Shown one piece after another: positions 1 to 7,788 of a DNA stretch of 46,310 nt (its first letter is position 1; each line of letters begins with the position of its first letter). The stretch is from positions 1-46,310 of IMG/VR virus record IMGVR_UViG_3300005466_000039; one strand, given 5' to 3'. The notes beneath the pieces were generated by a model. It saw only the letters and a program-made list of their open reading frames with translations. It had not been told where the DNA came from and made no database searches. The DNA is from a virus. The position numbers and the translations under genes were made by a program.

Positions 1-118
1 CACGCCCTGTGATCCACCTCGCATCCTTGTACCATGCACGCCATGGCGCCTCAGCCCTGCGCTTGGCGTCATAGGCCCTGTTGCTGGCCCTGCGTCCTGC
101 TGACTTAGGCACGGGCAT
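1..118 (-). CDS. HNH endonuclease, N-terminal part (runs off the left edge)
   Basis: Minus-strand reading from 118 gives a 39-residue N-terminus with the stretch APWRAWYKDARW, typical of the start of HNH proteins that sit beside the small terminase of HK97-type phages. The rest of the protein is at the other end of the window (46310 down to 45950, same strand). The start is ATG at 118 or GTG at 112. A strong GGGAGGAG lies one base before the ATG and about 7 before the GTG, so GTG 112 has the better spacing. It overlaps the end of the upstream DnaA-like gene. HNH proteins of this position are known to stimulate terminase cleavage at cos. The direct join of the two ends is out of frame. Confidence 0.8.
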   Translation of the reverse strand, partial: MPVPKSAGRRASNRAYDAKRRAEAPWRAWYKDARWITGR

Positions 119-662
119 GCTCCTCCCAGAACGTCTCGACCACATGGCGGGCCTGCTGCACCGCCTTGCCCTCGAGCACGCCATCTTTGAGCGCCAGGCG
201 CAGCCCCTGCAGGGCAGCCATCCACAACGGCCGTGCCCTGGGCAGGCTGTCATAGGCGATCAGCGCCTCGTAGCGCTGCACCAGCAGATCCCAGAACTCC
301 TCGTGCTCGTGGCAGTCGTTGAGCTCCTCGTTAAGCTCCATGTGGTGGCTGGCCGTGGTGCGATTCCGCCCGCCGAAAGCGCTGGCAACGTCCTCCTGGC
401 TGCGTCCGCACACCAGGTGGACCAGCGCCATCGCCACGGTGCGGGCATGGGCCAGCCGGCGGGCGCCGCGCTTGCGGCCCCGCACGAGGAGCGCCTCCAC
501 GCCGAAGGCCTCATCGACGATGTGACTGGCCAGCTTGGCGAGCCGCTCGGTCGACAACGCCGTGCCGGGATAGACCGGCGCCAGCGGCGCAGCCTCGACT
601 TCATCGACCTCGATGTCGGGCCGGATGGCGACCGCCCTGCGCAGGGTAAAAACCTCAGCCAC
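105..662 (-). CDS. DnaA domain IV-like DNA-binding protein
   Basis: 185 residues from a GTG at 662, which overlaps the previous stop (GTGGCTGA) and has AGGGG 6 bases upstream. Residues about 75-120 contain AHARTVAMALVHLV, then GRSQEDVASAFGGRNRTTASHH. This resembles the DNA-binding domain IV of the chromosomal initiator DnaA (signature around RDHTTV.H), with NRTTASHH in place of DHTTVLHA. No AAA+ domain is present, so it is a stand-alone DNA-binding module. It is the last gene before HNH/terminase in the leftward operon. It may bind phage or host DnaA boxes and affect initiation. The fold assignment is moderately sure; the role is inference. Confidence 0.6.
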   Translation of the reverse strand: MAEVFTLRRAVAIRPDIEVDEVEAAPLAPVYPGTALSTERLAKLASHIVDEAFGVEALLVRGRKRGARRLAHARTVAMALVHLVCGRSQEDVASAFGGRNRTTASHHMELNEELNDCHEHEEFWDLLVQRYEALIAYDSLPRARPLWMAALQGLRLALKDGVLEGKAVQQARHVVETFWEEHARA

Positions 663-1062
663 GTTTGGCCCCTTTCGGATCCTTGAGCGTGAACGCTCGC
701 TGAAACAGGAAGCCCTCATTCGGCCGTCCGAGCCATGCGACGAGAATGGCGTTGTCGGATAAGTCGCACTTCGGCACGAACACGGTGGCCTCGGCGAGCG
801 TGTACGCCTCGATCATCCGCTTGGCCTTTTTGGCGATCTCTTCGGGATGTCCGACCGCGCCGTTGATGTCGGCATGGACCTGCACGCAGATGCGGTTGAA
901 CTCCTCCTTCGAGACGACCTTGAGGGCGTGTTCCATGCCATAGCGGAATCGGCGCCAGAAGCTCGGCGAGCGCGAAAGCGCCGCCGCCTGAACTTGGGCG
1001 GCTTCATGCGGCGTCAGCGCCGGCGAGGCCTTGAGGTTGGCGGGGGCGATCTGCGGTTTCAT
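655..1062 (-). CDS. Hypothetical phage protein (135 aa)
   Basis: 135 residues, ATG at 1062, ending 8 bases inside the DnaA-like gene. Basic and aromatic, with an SFWRRFRYGMEHAL stretch near residue 33 and a conserved-looking C-terminal half (DNAILVAWLGRPNEGFLFQRAF). No signal peptide or membrane segment is visible. I do not recognise a family. Its place between the replication genes and the DnaA-like gene suggests a DNA-metabolism accessory, which is only inference. Tight packing and coding quality make it a real gene. Confidence 0.65.
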   Translation of the reverse strand: MKPQIAPANLKASPALTPHEAAQVQAAALSRSPSFWRRFRYGMEHALKVVSKEEFNRICVQVHADINGAVGHPEEIAKKAKRMIEAYTLAEATVFVPKCDLSDNAILVAWLGRPNEGFLFQRAFTLKDPKGAKRG

Positions 1063-1064
1063 GG

Positions 1065-1601
1065 CTAGCCAGCGGCCTCCGCTGCAGCGGGGGCCTCAGC
1101 GCCGTTCACCGGGCGGAGGCGGTCCAGGATGGCTTGCGCGCGGATGGCGTAACCGCTGCCGGCGCGCTCATCGACCAAGCGGCGGAGGCAGGCGACCTCC
1201 TCGGCTGCGAATCGGATCGGATCCTCGCCTGGAACGGCGGAGGCAACGCGGCCCTCGATCGCGATCAGGAACGTCGTGTCGCCATCCATGTCGTCGATGC
1301 GGGAGGGCTGGATGGCCGAAGACTGAGCCGCTGCTTCGCCGAGTTTCTCACGAACGGCCTGCATGCCCGTGGCAACTTGGTCGACGCGATCACGGTTCAC
1401 AAACCGGTCGGTGATGCCCTCGTAGGCCTCCCGGGCTTCGTCGGCGGCGAGCTGCGCGGCCTTCAGGTCGTTGGCGTCCACATCGGCCTGTTTGCGGCTC
1501 AGGAACGCTCGGGCGCCGACCTTAGCCAGCTTGGCATTGGCGCGCTCCCACGCCTCGCGGGCTTCGTCGAGTTGCTGCTGGCTGGCTGTGTTTGGGGTCA
1601 T
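1065..1601 (-). CDS. Hypothetical coiled-coil protein (178 aa)
   Basis: 178 residues from ATG 1601, 26 bases after the initiator stop, with a weak GAGAGA ribosome site. An upstream in-frame extension exists but runs antiparallel into the initiator gene, so it was dropped. Residues 10-75 are rich in Ala, Glu, Arg and Lys and look like a long coiled coil. The middle holds a short acidic part (RIDDMDGDTTFLIAIEGRVA). The C-terminus is Ala-rich (APAAAEAAG). Function unknown; it follows the replication genes and ends 2 bases before the next start. Confidence 0.6.
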   Translation of the reverse strand: MTPNTASQQQLDEAREAWERANAKLAKVGARAFLSRKQADVDANDLKAAQLAADEAREAYEGITDRFVNRDRVDQVATGMQAVREKLGEAAAQSSAIQPSRIDDMDGDTTFLIAIEGRVASAVPGEDPIRFAAEEVACLRRLVDERAGSGYAIRAQAILDRLRPVNGAEAPAAAEAAG

Positions 1602-1627
1602 GGGTCTCTCGGTTTTGAGGTTGAACG

Positions 1628-2686
1628 CTACGGGTGCTGAGCCGCCCTCAGGCGGTCGATCGTGTCCTTGAGGCCGCGCGGATCCGCAAAGCCGAAATTG
1701 CCCGTCGCGAGCAATACCTCCACGGGCGCCAGCGGACCGCGATACCCGAACTCGTCTGGGCGTGCGCCCAGCCGCTTTTGCGACCACACGCCGTCGAGGG
1801 CGTAGCGCTTCACGGCGGTAGCCCAATCCATGGGATCGTCCGACGGCTTGGCCTGTGGCGCCGCTGTGGGCTGTCCCGCTCGATGCTCGGTCTGCGCCAT
1901 GTCGACGAGATCCGGGGGCAGGAAATGCTCGAAGCGGCGCTGCTTCAGCCAGCGGTGCAGGCCGGGAACGTACTGGTCAGCGGTTTTTGCGACGAAGCGG
2001 CGCGCGGCTTCGACGATCGCAGGCGCGGAACCTGTCTTCGCCGATCTGCGCAACTGGTCCAGGCAGTCGGATTTTGAGGCAGACCGTTCCTTGCCTAACG
2101 CTGGCCACAGCGACCACAGGCGATCGAACGATTCCAGGATCTCGGTATCGTCCTCGCCTTTTGGCTTTTTCGTTGAAGGTGCGTCAGGCTTGTCGGGTTT
2201 CTTACCCGACGAAGAACGTGAATCCTTCGTGTAACCTTCGTGTTCTTTATGTGCCGGAACGCAGGTTCCGGATGGGTCCGGAACCTGCGTTCCGGATGGG
2301 TCCGGAACCTGCGTTCCGGCTGAAACCTGATTTGAGCCGGAATGCAGCTTCCGGCTCAACTCGCGTTTTTGAGCCGGAACATCTTTCCGGCTCCCCACTA
2401 CCCGTTGTGGTTCGGACCGGTCGAAGTGCAGCACATAATGTGTCTGCCAACCGCTCCCTGTGCGCACGACGTTGCGGGAGATGAGCTTGTCGTCGTCGGC
2501 CAATTCCTTGAGATATTTCCGCGCGGTGCGGTCCGTCATGTCGGAATCGCGGGCCAGCATCACCTGGTCGATGATGCAAAGCCCGGTGTGGATGTTGTGC
2601 GCCTCGCCGAGGTTCAGCAGCAGGCATTTCTTGTAGGGGCCGACGCCATGAATGTCCTGCGCCCAGTGGATTCCCTTCACGCTCAT
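1628..2686 (-). CDS. Phage replication initiator-like protein with N-terminal winged helix
   Basis: 352 residues; ATG 2686 overlaps the helicase stop (ATGA). Residues about 15-95 (LGEAHNIHTGLCIIDQVMLARDSDMTDRTARKYLKELADDDKLI) match the helix-turn-helix found in phage replication proteins of the lambda O/DnaD kind. A Pro/Ser/Lys-rich linker follows (about 95-170), with the near-repeat PDPSGTQVPDPSGTCVP, encoded by origin-like DNA repeats. The C-terminal half (ESFDRLWSLWPALGKERSASKSDCLDQL and WLKQRRFEHFLPP) resembles a region common in phage replication proteins. Partner: the adjacent DnaB-type helicase, which it may load. The call rests on context and domain pattern. Confidence 0.7.
   Translation of the reverse strand: MSVKGIHWAQDIHGVGPYKKCLLLNLGEAHNIHTGLCIIDQVMLARDSDMTDRTARKYLKELADDDKLISRNVVRTGSGWQTHYVLHFDRSEPQRVVGSRKDVPAQKRELSRKLHSGSNQVSAGTQVPDPSGTQVPDPSGTCVPAHKEHEGYTKDSRSSSGKKPDKPDAPSTKKPKGEDDTEILESFDRLWSLWPALGKERSASKSDCLDQLRRSAKTGSAPAIVEAARRFVAKTADQYVPGLHRWLKQRRFEHFLPPDLVDMAQTEHRAGQPTAAPQAKPSDDPMDWATAVKRYALDGVWSQKRLGARPDEFGYRGPLAPVEVLLATGNFGFADPRGLKDTIDRLRAAQHP
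2256..2393. repeat. Candidate replication origin: iteron-like repeats inside the initiator gene
   Basis: Three adjacent 24-bp units start at 2256, 2280 and 2304. Each begins with a GGAAC-N4-GTTCC palindrome (GGAACGCAGGTTCC, GGAACCTGCGTTCC twice). The first two are followed by GGATGGGTCC. Two further palindromes with 9-bp arms follow: GAGCCGGAA/TTCCGGCTC at 2334-2357 and the same arms at 2371-2393. The array lies in the low-complexity linker of the initiator gene, as the lambda origin lies within O. No biochemical support is available from sequence alone. Confidence 0.6.
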
Positions 2687-4104
2687 GCGAACAGGTCCTC
2701 CGTGTCTGTGGCGCGCCCGGGCACGGCGGAGAAGCCGACTTTCTGGTCCATGATGGCGTTGGCGCCGATGTCGCAGAACAGGTCCACACGCTTGAGCGGA
2801 CCGCCGCGGTTCTTCACGAAGTTGGCTTCCAGGATGTAGCGTTTGGCTGTCGCCTCCGCCTGCCGCTTCTCGTCGAACTCCTCGCCGCGCTGACGGGCCT
2901 GGTCGTCGTAATAGGCCTGCCGGTACAGCGTCACGATGGTGTGCGCGTCCTCCTCCAGGCGGCCGCTCTCGCGAATGTCCGAGATCAGCGGGCGCTTGTC
3001 CGGCCGGCTCTCCACACTGCGGTTGAGCTGCGCCAGCGCCACGACGGGAAGTTTCAGTTCGGCTGCCATCTCCATGAGCCCGTTGGAGATTTCGCCTAGC
3101 TCTAGGTGGCGGTCCTTGCCGGCCTTGTCGGGATAGATCTTGCCGATGTGGTCAACGACGACGAGGCGCAGTTCGACGCCGGTCCGCTGGGCCGTGAGGC
3201 GCGTGCGGCGGGCGCCGAGGCGGATCTGCGAGATGCTCCGCCCCTGCTTGTCGTTCCACCAGATCGGGTACTTCTTGCAGATCGCCTTGGCGGTCTCGAA
3301 GCGCTCTTTGAGCTCGCCCTGCAGGAGGCGGGCGTCATAGTCGGAATACCACGGATTCACCCTGCGGCTCTCCGCGGGCCTGCACACACGGTAGGCCTCG
3401 GCGCTCGCCATACGGTGCAGCACCTGCAGGTTCTGCATCTCCAGCTCGTCCAGGAGGCCACCCTCGCCGCGGCTAGCGACGTTGCGAAGCAGCGCTGTCA
3501 CGAAGGCGGTTTTGCCCATCCCCGTGCGCGCGGGGACCAGTGTGAGAGCGCCCGACGGCAGGCCACCGCTCACGCGGTCGAAGTCCTCAATGCCTGTCTC
3601 GACGCGTTCCAGGCGCTCTTCGCTGATACCTTCGCCGGAGACGGTCCCATTCCCGCCATCCTCGGCGCCGGCGAGATCCGCCAGGGCGACCTCGCACCGG
3701 TGGACGACCTCGGCCACGTTCACTGTCGTCGCCAGTTCCTTGCGGGTCGCGTCGAGCACGCTAAGGGCGCGGCGCCGTGCCCGGCGGGAAAGCAGGATCT
3801 CGATCGCCGCTAGCGCCTCGGGCAGCGTGCAGAACCGCGCCTCGGCCTGCTTGATGACGGAGAAGGCTTTCTTGTCGTCCCACTGGAGTTCGCGCAGGTG
3901 CCGTCCGACCGACAACCTGGTCACCGCCCCCTTCTCCCGGGCCTCAAGCGTGGCTTCCCAGATGGCGGCGAGATCAGGGTCGTCGAAGTCGTCGGGCTGT
4001 GGCAGGCGCAATGCCGCCTCCCAGAAGTCCTTTACGAGGAACCCGGCGGATACCACGGCCATTTCGGCCGCCAGGTCGGGCGATGTGCTGCGCTCACCTG
4101 ACAT
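2683..4104 (-). CDS. dnaB: Replicative DNA helicase, DnaB family
   Basis: 473 residues from ATG 4104, which overlaps the previous stop; a TTG one codon earlier is less likely. The N-terminal part (residues about 10-110) is the DnaB N-domain. The RecA-like motor starts near residue 165 (VETGIEDFDRVSGGLPSGALTLVPARTGMGKTAF). Walker A is ARTGMGKT. Walker B is LRLVVVDHIG. A later DnaB signature is VVALAQLNRSVESRPDKRPLISDIRESG. It would act as the hexameric fork helicase of phage replication, loaded by the neighbouring initiator. Length is normal for the family. Confidence 0.93.
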   Translation of the reverse strand: MSGERSTSPDLAAEMAVVSAGFLVKDFWEAALRLPQPDDFDDPDLAAIWEATLEAREKGAVTRLSVGRHLRELQWDDKKAFSVIKQAEARFCTLPEALAAIEILLSRRARRRALSVLDATRKELATTVNVAEVVHRCEVALADLAGAEDGGNGTVSGEGISEERLERVETGIEDFDRVSGGLPSGALTLVPARTGMGKTAFVTALLRNVASRGEGGLLDELEMQNLQVLHRMASAEAYRVCRPAESRRVNPWYSDYDARLLQGELKERFETAKAICKKYPIWWNDKQGRSISQIRLGARRTRLTAQRTGVELRLVVVDHIGKIYPDKAGKDRHLELGEISNGLMEMAAELKLPVVALAQLNRSVESRPDKRPLISDIRESGRLEEDAHTIVTLYRQAYYDDQARQRGEEFDEKRQAEATAKRYILEANFVKNRGGPLKRVDLFCDIGANAIMDQKVGFSAVPGRATDTEDLFA

Positions 4105-4579
4105 CAATCACCCCCGCCACGAAGTCGCGGTTGGCCTTCAGCCAGGCGAGATCCTTGTCGAGCCCGTCATACGCCGGCCGCTCCGCCTCAGCGGCGGCAC
4201 GCTGCTCGACCGATAGTTCGCCACGCTGGTAGCGACGGTAGATGTCTTCGGCCTGTGTCTGGCGGGCGTCGATGAAACGCTTCTGGATGCGGTCGAAGCG
4301 CGCGAACAGCCGCAGCACATCCAGCATGCGGCCCAGCCGCGCTCCGGCCAGGTCGACCCCATAGGCCTTCAGGAACAGGCTGAAGGCGTGGGCCAGCGCC
4401 GCGCCGGCGGCGGCCTGCTCGCCGGTCTGGGCCAGCGGGACGAAGGCTTCCAGCTCTGGCGCGAAGTCGTCGGTCAGCAGGCTCCGCAGCTGCACCTCAA
4501 GGGGTACGCACCTGTCGTGTGCCGCGCAGCGCGGGCATTCGTAGGGCTGATGAGGCGGGGGGCGTTCGGTGTCAGCCAT
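4094..4579 (-). CDS. Hypothetical protein with N-terminal Cys cluster
   Basis: 161 residues; ATG 4579 overlaps the methyltransferase stop (ATGGCTGA). The N-terminus has CPRCAAHDRC (residues about 15-24), a possible zinc site, followed by an all-helical body with many Ala, Leu and Arg. The C-terminal third (RFIDARQTQAEDIYRRYQRGELSVEQRAAAEAE) is probably coiled. It ends 11 bases inside the helicase gene, so it is probably co-translated with it. Not recognised; a replication accessory is possible from position only. Confidence 0.6.
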   Translation of the reverse strand: MADTERPPPHQPYECPRCAAHDRCVPLEVQLRSLLTDDFAPELEAFVPLAQTGEQAAAGAALAHAFSLFLKAYGVDLAGARLGRMLDVLRLFARFDRIQKRFIDARQTQAEDIYRRYQRGELSVEQRAAAEAERPAYDGLDKDLAWLKANRDFVAGVIDVR

Positions 4580-5234
4580 GGGCAATCTCCACGGCTTCCC
4601 GACTCATAGCGCTCCGAGGGTTTGCACAACCCGCAGAGGGGGGCCGCTCCACAGGGCACTCACAGGTTTCGCGGGCGTCGAACTTTCCCGCCTCATTGCC
4701 CCACGACTCCCACCCCCGCCTGGTCTCGCGGCTGAAAATGTCGGCCCGGCGCAATGCCTTAGGCGCAAGACGTTCCGCGGCCTCGTAAGCCTGATCGGGC
4801 TTGCGCGAATGCTCCCTGCGGGGGCCCTCGACGACGGTACGCACATTCTTGGCAAAGGTCGGCTCGCCGATTTTGGCGATGAGGAACGGCTCGGAAGCGC
4901 AGCGGAGCGCGTAACCGGTCCCGAAGGCCAGCTTTCCCGACGCGCCCCGCTTCGCCCACACTCCGGACGTCACGAACGTGAACCGCCATGCGTCCAGAAC
5001 TTCGAAGGCCTGACGCAGCATCGGGTGCGTGGCCCACAGCCACAGGATGCAGCTGGGTGCCGCCAGCTGCTGCACTGGCAGCGCCTTGATGTCGTCGAGG
5101 CTCATGCACTGGTAGTGCGCGACCGGATTCTTGATCTCGCCCTTTACGGAGCGGTTGAAGAACCGCCAGCCCGGGTCGATCATGATCAGGTCAAAGGCGA
5201 GCGGCTGCAGAGGCGCAAAGCTGGTGATGGTCAT
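4572..5234 (-). CDS. MT-A70 family DNA adenine N6-methyltransferase
   Basis: 220 residues, ATG 5234 in ATGA overlap with the previous stop. Residues 10-25 (PLAFDLIMIDPGWRF) carry the catalytic motif IV of MT-A70 enzymes, here DPGW instead of the usual DPPW. ALPVQQLAAPSCILWLWATHPML and FTFVTSGVWAKRGASGKLAFGTGYALRCASEPFLIAKIG are further family signatures. RRADIFSRETRRGWESWGNE is the usual end of the domain. The last 35 residues are extra. It probably methylates phage DNA, for example against host restriction or to adjust replication or expression. Target sequence unknown. Confidence 0.88.
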   Translation of the reverse strand: MTITSFAPLQPLAFDLIMIDPGWRFFNRSVKGEIKNPVAHYQCMSLDDIKALPVQQLAAPSCILWLWATHPMLRQAFEVLDAWRFTFVTSGVWAKRGASGKLAFGTGYALRCASEPFLIAKIGEPTFAKNVRTVVEGPRREHSRKPDQAYEAAERLAPKALRRADIFSRETRRGWESWGNEAGKFDARETCECPVERPPSAGCANPRSAMSREAVEIAHG

Positions 5235-6289
5235 CGGCCAGCCCTCGCGATGGAATGTCGCTCCAGCGCCAGCTTGGCCCGGTCCGGGGTGATGCCGGCG
5301 GCTGCAGCCAAGCGCTCGACCCGGTCTGGCGCCGCGTTCCTGTCTGGCCTGGCCTTGCCGCGATCTCCAAGGACCCGGCCGTCGAACGTACCGCCGTCGG
5401 CAAGCATTGGCGGCCTGCCCCGCTTGCGCTTCGGCTGGCTGGCCTTGGCGATCGCGCGCTCCTCGCGTGCCTCGACAGACAGGCGCGGGCCCTTCTGCCT
5501 GATCATGCCGTGGCGGAGAAAGCCGATCGCCTTCTCACGCAGCGCCGGCGCCCAGCACAGGCCGCAGGTGGCGCAGCACTCGGAGTCCTTGCTCTGAGCC
5601 GGGCACATGACCAGGCGCGAATCCGGCCCCTCCACCACGACGGCGCGTGCGGGCCCGGGCTCGGCGCCAGAGAGCCGGATGGCGAACCGCTCCCAGTTCT
5701 CATTGGCGAGCTGGGCTACGGCCTGCCCGATCGCGCGCTCGTTGGGCTCGGCCGCCATCGGGCTGCAGGACGTGTAACCGAACACGTGCAGCGCCGGGAA
5801 ATCCTCGAGCCAGCCCCGCCACGCGGCGACGTATTGCTCGGAGAAGAAATCGCCGAGGGTGTGCAGGCGGATGAGGAAGCCGCCCGGGTACTGCCGCTGC
5901 AGGACGCCGAGTTCATGGTCGAGGGCGACGAACAGCCTGGTCCCGGTCCACGCGTCGTTCCTGCGCGCGAAGGGCATCGTGTTGCCATAGCAGCCGCTCC
6001 ACATGCGGCAGCTGCGCGGGCACGTGCGCCGTTCTTCCAGGGTGAGGTGGTAGATCGGGAAGCCCTTCATCGGCCCCTTCAGCACCACCTTGCCCAGCTT
6101 TGGGTTGTTGTGGCCGGACACGAGGATCCGCTCGTCGTCGTCCGGGTGCGCCACCGACTTCGGGAAGATGCTGCGTCCCTCGATCACGGCGGGGTGATCG
6201 TCGCGCAAGCCCACGACCTCGTCGGGGCGCGCCTCGGGTGTGTCGAAGCGGCGGAGCGTGTGGTTGTGGTCGGCGTCGAGCAGCCTCAT
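5231..6289 (-). CDS. Cys-rich GP88-like phage protein (possible metal-cluster protein)
   Basis: 352 residues; ATG 6289 forms ATGA with the previous stop, preferred to an upstream ATG at 6325 inside that gene. Residues about 60-110 read SGHNNPKLGKVVLKGPMKG, then TCPRSCRMWSGCYGN. Two more Cys-rich sites follow (CPAQSKDSECCATCGLC, about 230-250). The layout recalls the GP88 family first named in mycobacteriophages and, loosely, iron-sulphur proteins. The CX3CX5CY spacing is not the classical radical-SAM CX3CX2C. The C-terminal 80 residues are basic (ASQPKRKRGRPP, an AT-hook-like motif), suggesting DNA contact. Biochemical role unknown. Confidence 0.6.
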   Translation of the reverse strand: MRLLDADHNHTLRRFDTPEARPDEVVGLRDDHPAVIEGRSIFPKSVAHPDDDERILVSGHNNPKLGKVVLKGPMKGFPIYHLTLEERRTCPRSCRMWSGCYGNTMPFARRNDAWTGTRLFVALDHELGVLQRQYPGGFLIRLHTLGDFFSEQYVAAWRGWLEDFPALHVFGYTSCSPMAAEPNERAIGQAVAQLANENWERFAIRLSGAEPGPARAVVVEGPDSRLVMCPAQSKDSECCATCGLCWAPALREKAIGFLRHGMIRQKGPRLSVEAREERAIAKASQPKRKRGRPPMLADGGTFDGRVLGDRGKARPDRNAAPDRVERLAAAAGITPDRAKLALERHSIARAGR

Positions 6290-6543
6290 CGATGCCGCTC
6301 CGTCCACAAATTGATCGGCGGCCACGACGTGCCGAGGATGCGGACGTAGATCTTGCCTCCGGCGTTGAGAGTGGCGAGCTGCTGCGGCGTCGGTTCGAAG
6401 GCCGCCACCATGGCCGGCACATTCTGCGGCAACCCGCCTGGTGGCCTGAGGATTGCGACCTCATCCCGGATGCACAGCGGTGTGTACTCCGGCTGATCCT
6501 TGGCGAGTTCGCGGGTGTAGCCCTCGATGCGGACGGGTCTCAT
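6286..6543 (-). CDS. Hypothetical protein (85 aa)
   Basis: ATG 6543 overlaps the nuclease stop as ATGA; the longer upstream reading runs inside the nuclease gene in another frame and was rejected. The protein reads MRPVRIEGYTRELAKDQPEY and later GKIYVRILGTSWPPINLW. It has no Cys cluster or membrane segment. The pattern of beta-like hydrophobic stretches suggests a small folded domain. It overlaps the GP88-like gene by four bases, so the two are probably coupled. Function unknown. Confidence 0.6.
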   Translation of the reverse strand: MRPVRIEGYTRELAKDQPEYTPLCIRDEVAILRPPGGLPQNVPAMVAAFEPTPQQLATLNAGGKIYVRILGTSWPPINLWTERHR

Positions 6544-7187
6544 GCCGCTCTCCCAAGCAGCGGCACGCCGGCGTCCTCGCAGGCCGCGACCACATCGTCG
6601 AGCGAGCGACACAGGAACCACGGCGCGCCGATCGCGTGGCACCAGTCGCGCCAGCTCGCCTGGTCCGTGGAGAGCCGTCCCTTCGTGGACTTGAGCTCGA
6701 TCCAGATGAACCGCCCATTCGGGCACAGGATCAGCACGTCGGCGGCGCCGGGCTTCACGCCCATGGCCTTGAGGATGGCCGCGATTACGGGGTTGCGCTT
6801 CTCACCGTTCGGGATGTGGAGCCAGCGATAGTCTTCCGGCAGCGCCCAATCGAGGAAGGCCGCGACCGTGATCTGCAGGCCTTGCTCGGGGCGTTGAATG
6901 GGTGCGGGTCTCTCCCCGCCTGTCACGCCTGAAATGAGGTGGCGTCCCCCCTCCATCGGCCGGCAGATGGATGCCCTACTCGTCCGCTCAGCCGCACCAG
7001 CCTCAGCTCCAGCCTGGCGTTTACCCCCGCGCAGGCCAGAATTCCGGGTTCGCTTTGCTACAGGTGCGACCTCATCACGAACTTTCGCTTGGGATTCGGT
7101 GGCGGCTTCACGCGCAGGCTCGATCACGCGCACGCGGCCAAGGGCCACCTGCTCGTCGAGCCATTCCTGGGTGAAGCCGCCCGTCAT
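6540..7187 (-). CDS. VRR-NUC domain nuclease
   Basis: 215 residues from ATG 7187, three bases after the previous stop. Residues 1-100 are a low-complexity basic arm. Residues about 103-205 form a VRR-NUC domain of the PD-(D/E)XK superfamily: LHIPNGEKRNPVIAAILKAMG, then GAADVLILCPNGRFIWIELK (acid at AADV, catalytic E-x-K at IELK), then GRLSTDQASWRDWCHAIGAP. Phage VRR-NUC proteins are thought to cut branched or structured DNA during replication and recombination; here it sits in the replication operon. Domain call is firm, substrate unknown. Confidence 0.85.
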   Translation of the reverse strand: MTGGFTQEWLDEQVALGRVRVIEPAREAATESQAKVRDEVAPVAKRTRNSGLRGGKRQAGAEAGAAERTSRASICRPMEGGRHLISGVTGGERPAPIQRPEQGLQITVAAFLDWALPEDYRWLHIPNGEKRNPVIAAILKAMGVKPGAADVLILCPNGRFIWIELKSTKGRLSTDQASWRDWCHAIGAPWFLCRSLDDVVAACEDAGVPLLGRAA

Positions 7188-7189
7188 GG

Positions 7190-7723
7190 TCAGGCGCCCG
7201 CGTGCTGTTCGCGGGTGGCGGCGTATTCGAAGATGCTGCCTGGGATGCCGGCGGCCTTGCGGAACGCCTCCTCCATCTTGTGGTGGCGTTCCTTCTGACC
7301 GTCGTCGAGTTCCTTGGTGGCGCGGTCAGCCTGGCGCCGCAGACGGTGCTGCTTGAGGAGCGTGTTCAGCTCTTTCGTCGGATAGCCGGCGTCCACCAGC
7401 TTGTCGCGCGCCTCGCCGATGACGGCCTTGGCGGACTTGATCTTCTCCTTGAACGGCTCGGCCTTGAGGCGCAGTTGTTCCTGGATCTGTTCGACCTCGT
7501 CGTCCTGCCGATCGGCCAGTTCGAAGAACTCGTCGAGCGTCTCGCCGTTCGGCTCCCATCCCGAGTTGTCACCCAGGCCGCGCGAGGCGCTCTCCCGCGC
7601 CAGCTTCGCTGGACCATCGGGTCCGCCCTGGTCGAAGTCGTCGTCGTGGTCGACGCCGTTGCCCTTCGCCTTCCCATTGCCTTTGGCGGGCTTGCCCCCG
7701 CCCTCCTTCTTCGCCCTAGCCAT
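7190..7723 (-). CDS. GapR/DUF2312-like coiled-coil DNA-binding protein
   Basis: 177 residues from ATG 7723 with GGAGAG 7 bases upstream. The in-frame extension to 8020 would enter the untranslated leader and the upstream gene and was rejected. Residues 1-60 are Gly/Lys/Asp-rich and disordered. Residues about 75-165 (VEQIQEQLRLKAEPFKEKIKSAKAVIGEARDKLVDAGYP, then KELNTLLKQHRLRRQADRATKE) follow the layout of GapR, the alphaproteobacterial chromatin protein that binds overtwisted DNA. Similarity was judged by eye. If right, it may manage supercoils at the phage fork. Confidence 0.5.
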   Translation of the reverse strand: MARAKKEGGGKPAKGNGKAKGNGVDHDDDFDQGGPDGPAKLARESASRGLGDNSGWEPNGETLDEFFELADRQDDEVEQIQEQLRLKAEPFKEKIKSAKAVIGEARDKLVDAGYPTKELNTLLKQHRLRRQADRATKELDDGQKERHHKMEEAFRKAAGIPGSIFEYAATREQHAGA

Positions 7724-7788
7724 CACCGTCTCTCCGTTGTGCGCGCCTCGTGGCGCTGTGATCCGCGCCTGTGGCGCGGGGAAATGGA

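Noticed and set aside
5255-6349. 364-codon plus-strand frame opposite the GP88-like gene
   Set aside because: Shadow of the minus-strand gene, which has ATGA coupling on both sides and a clear Cys motif pattern.
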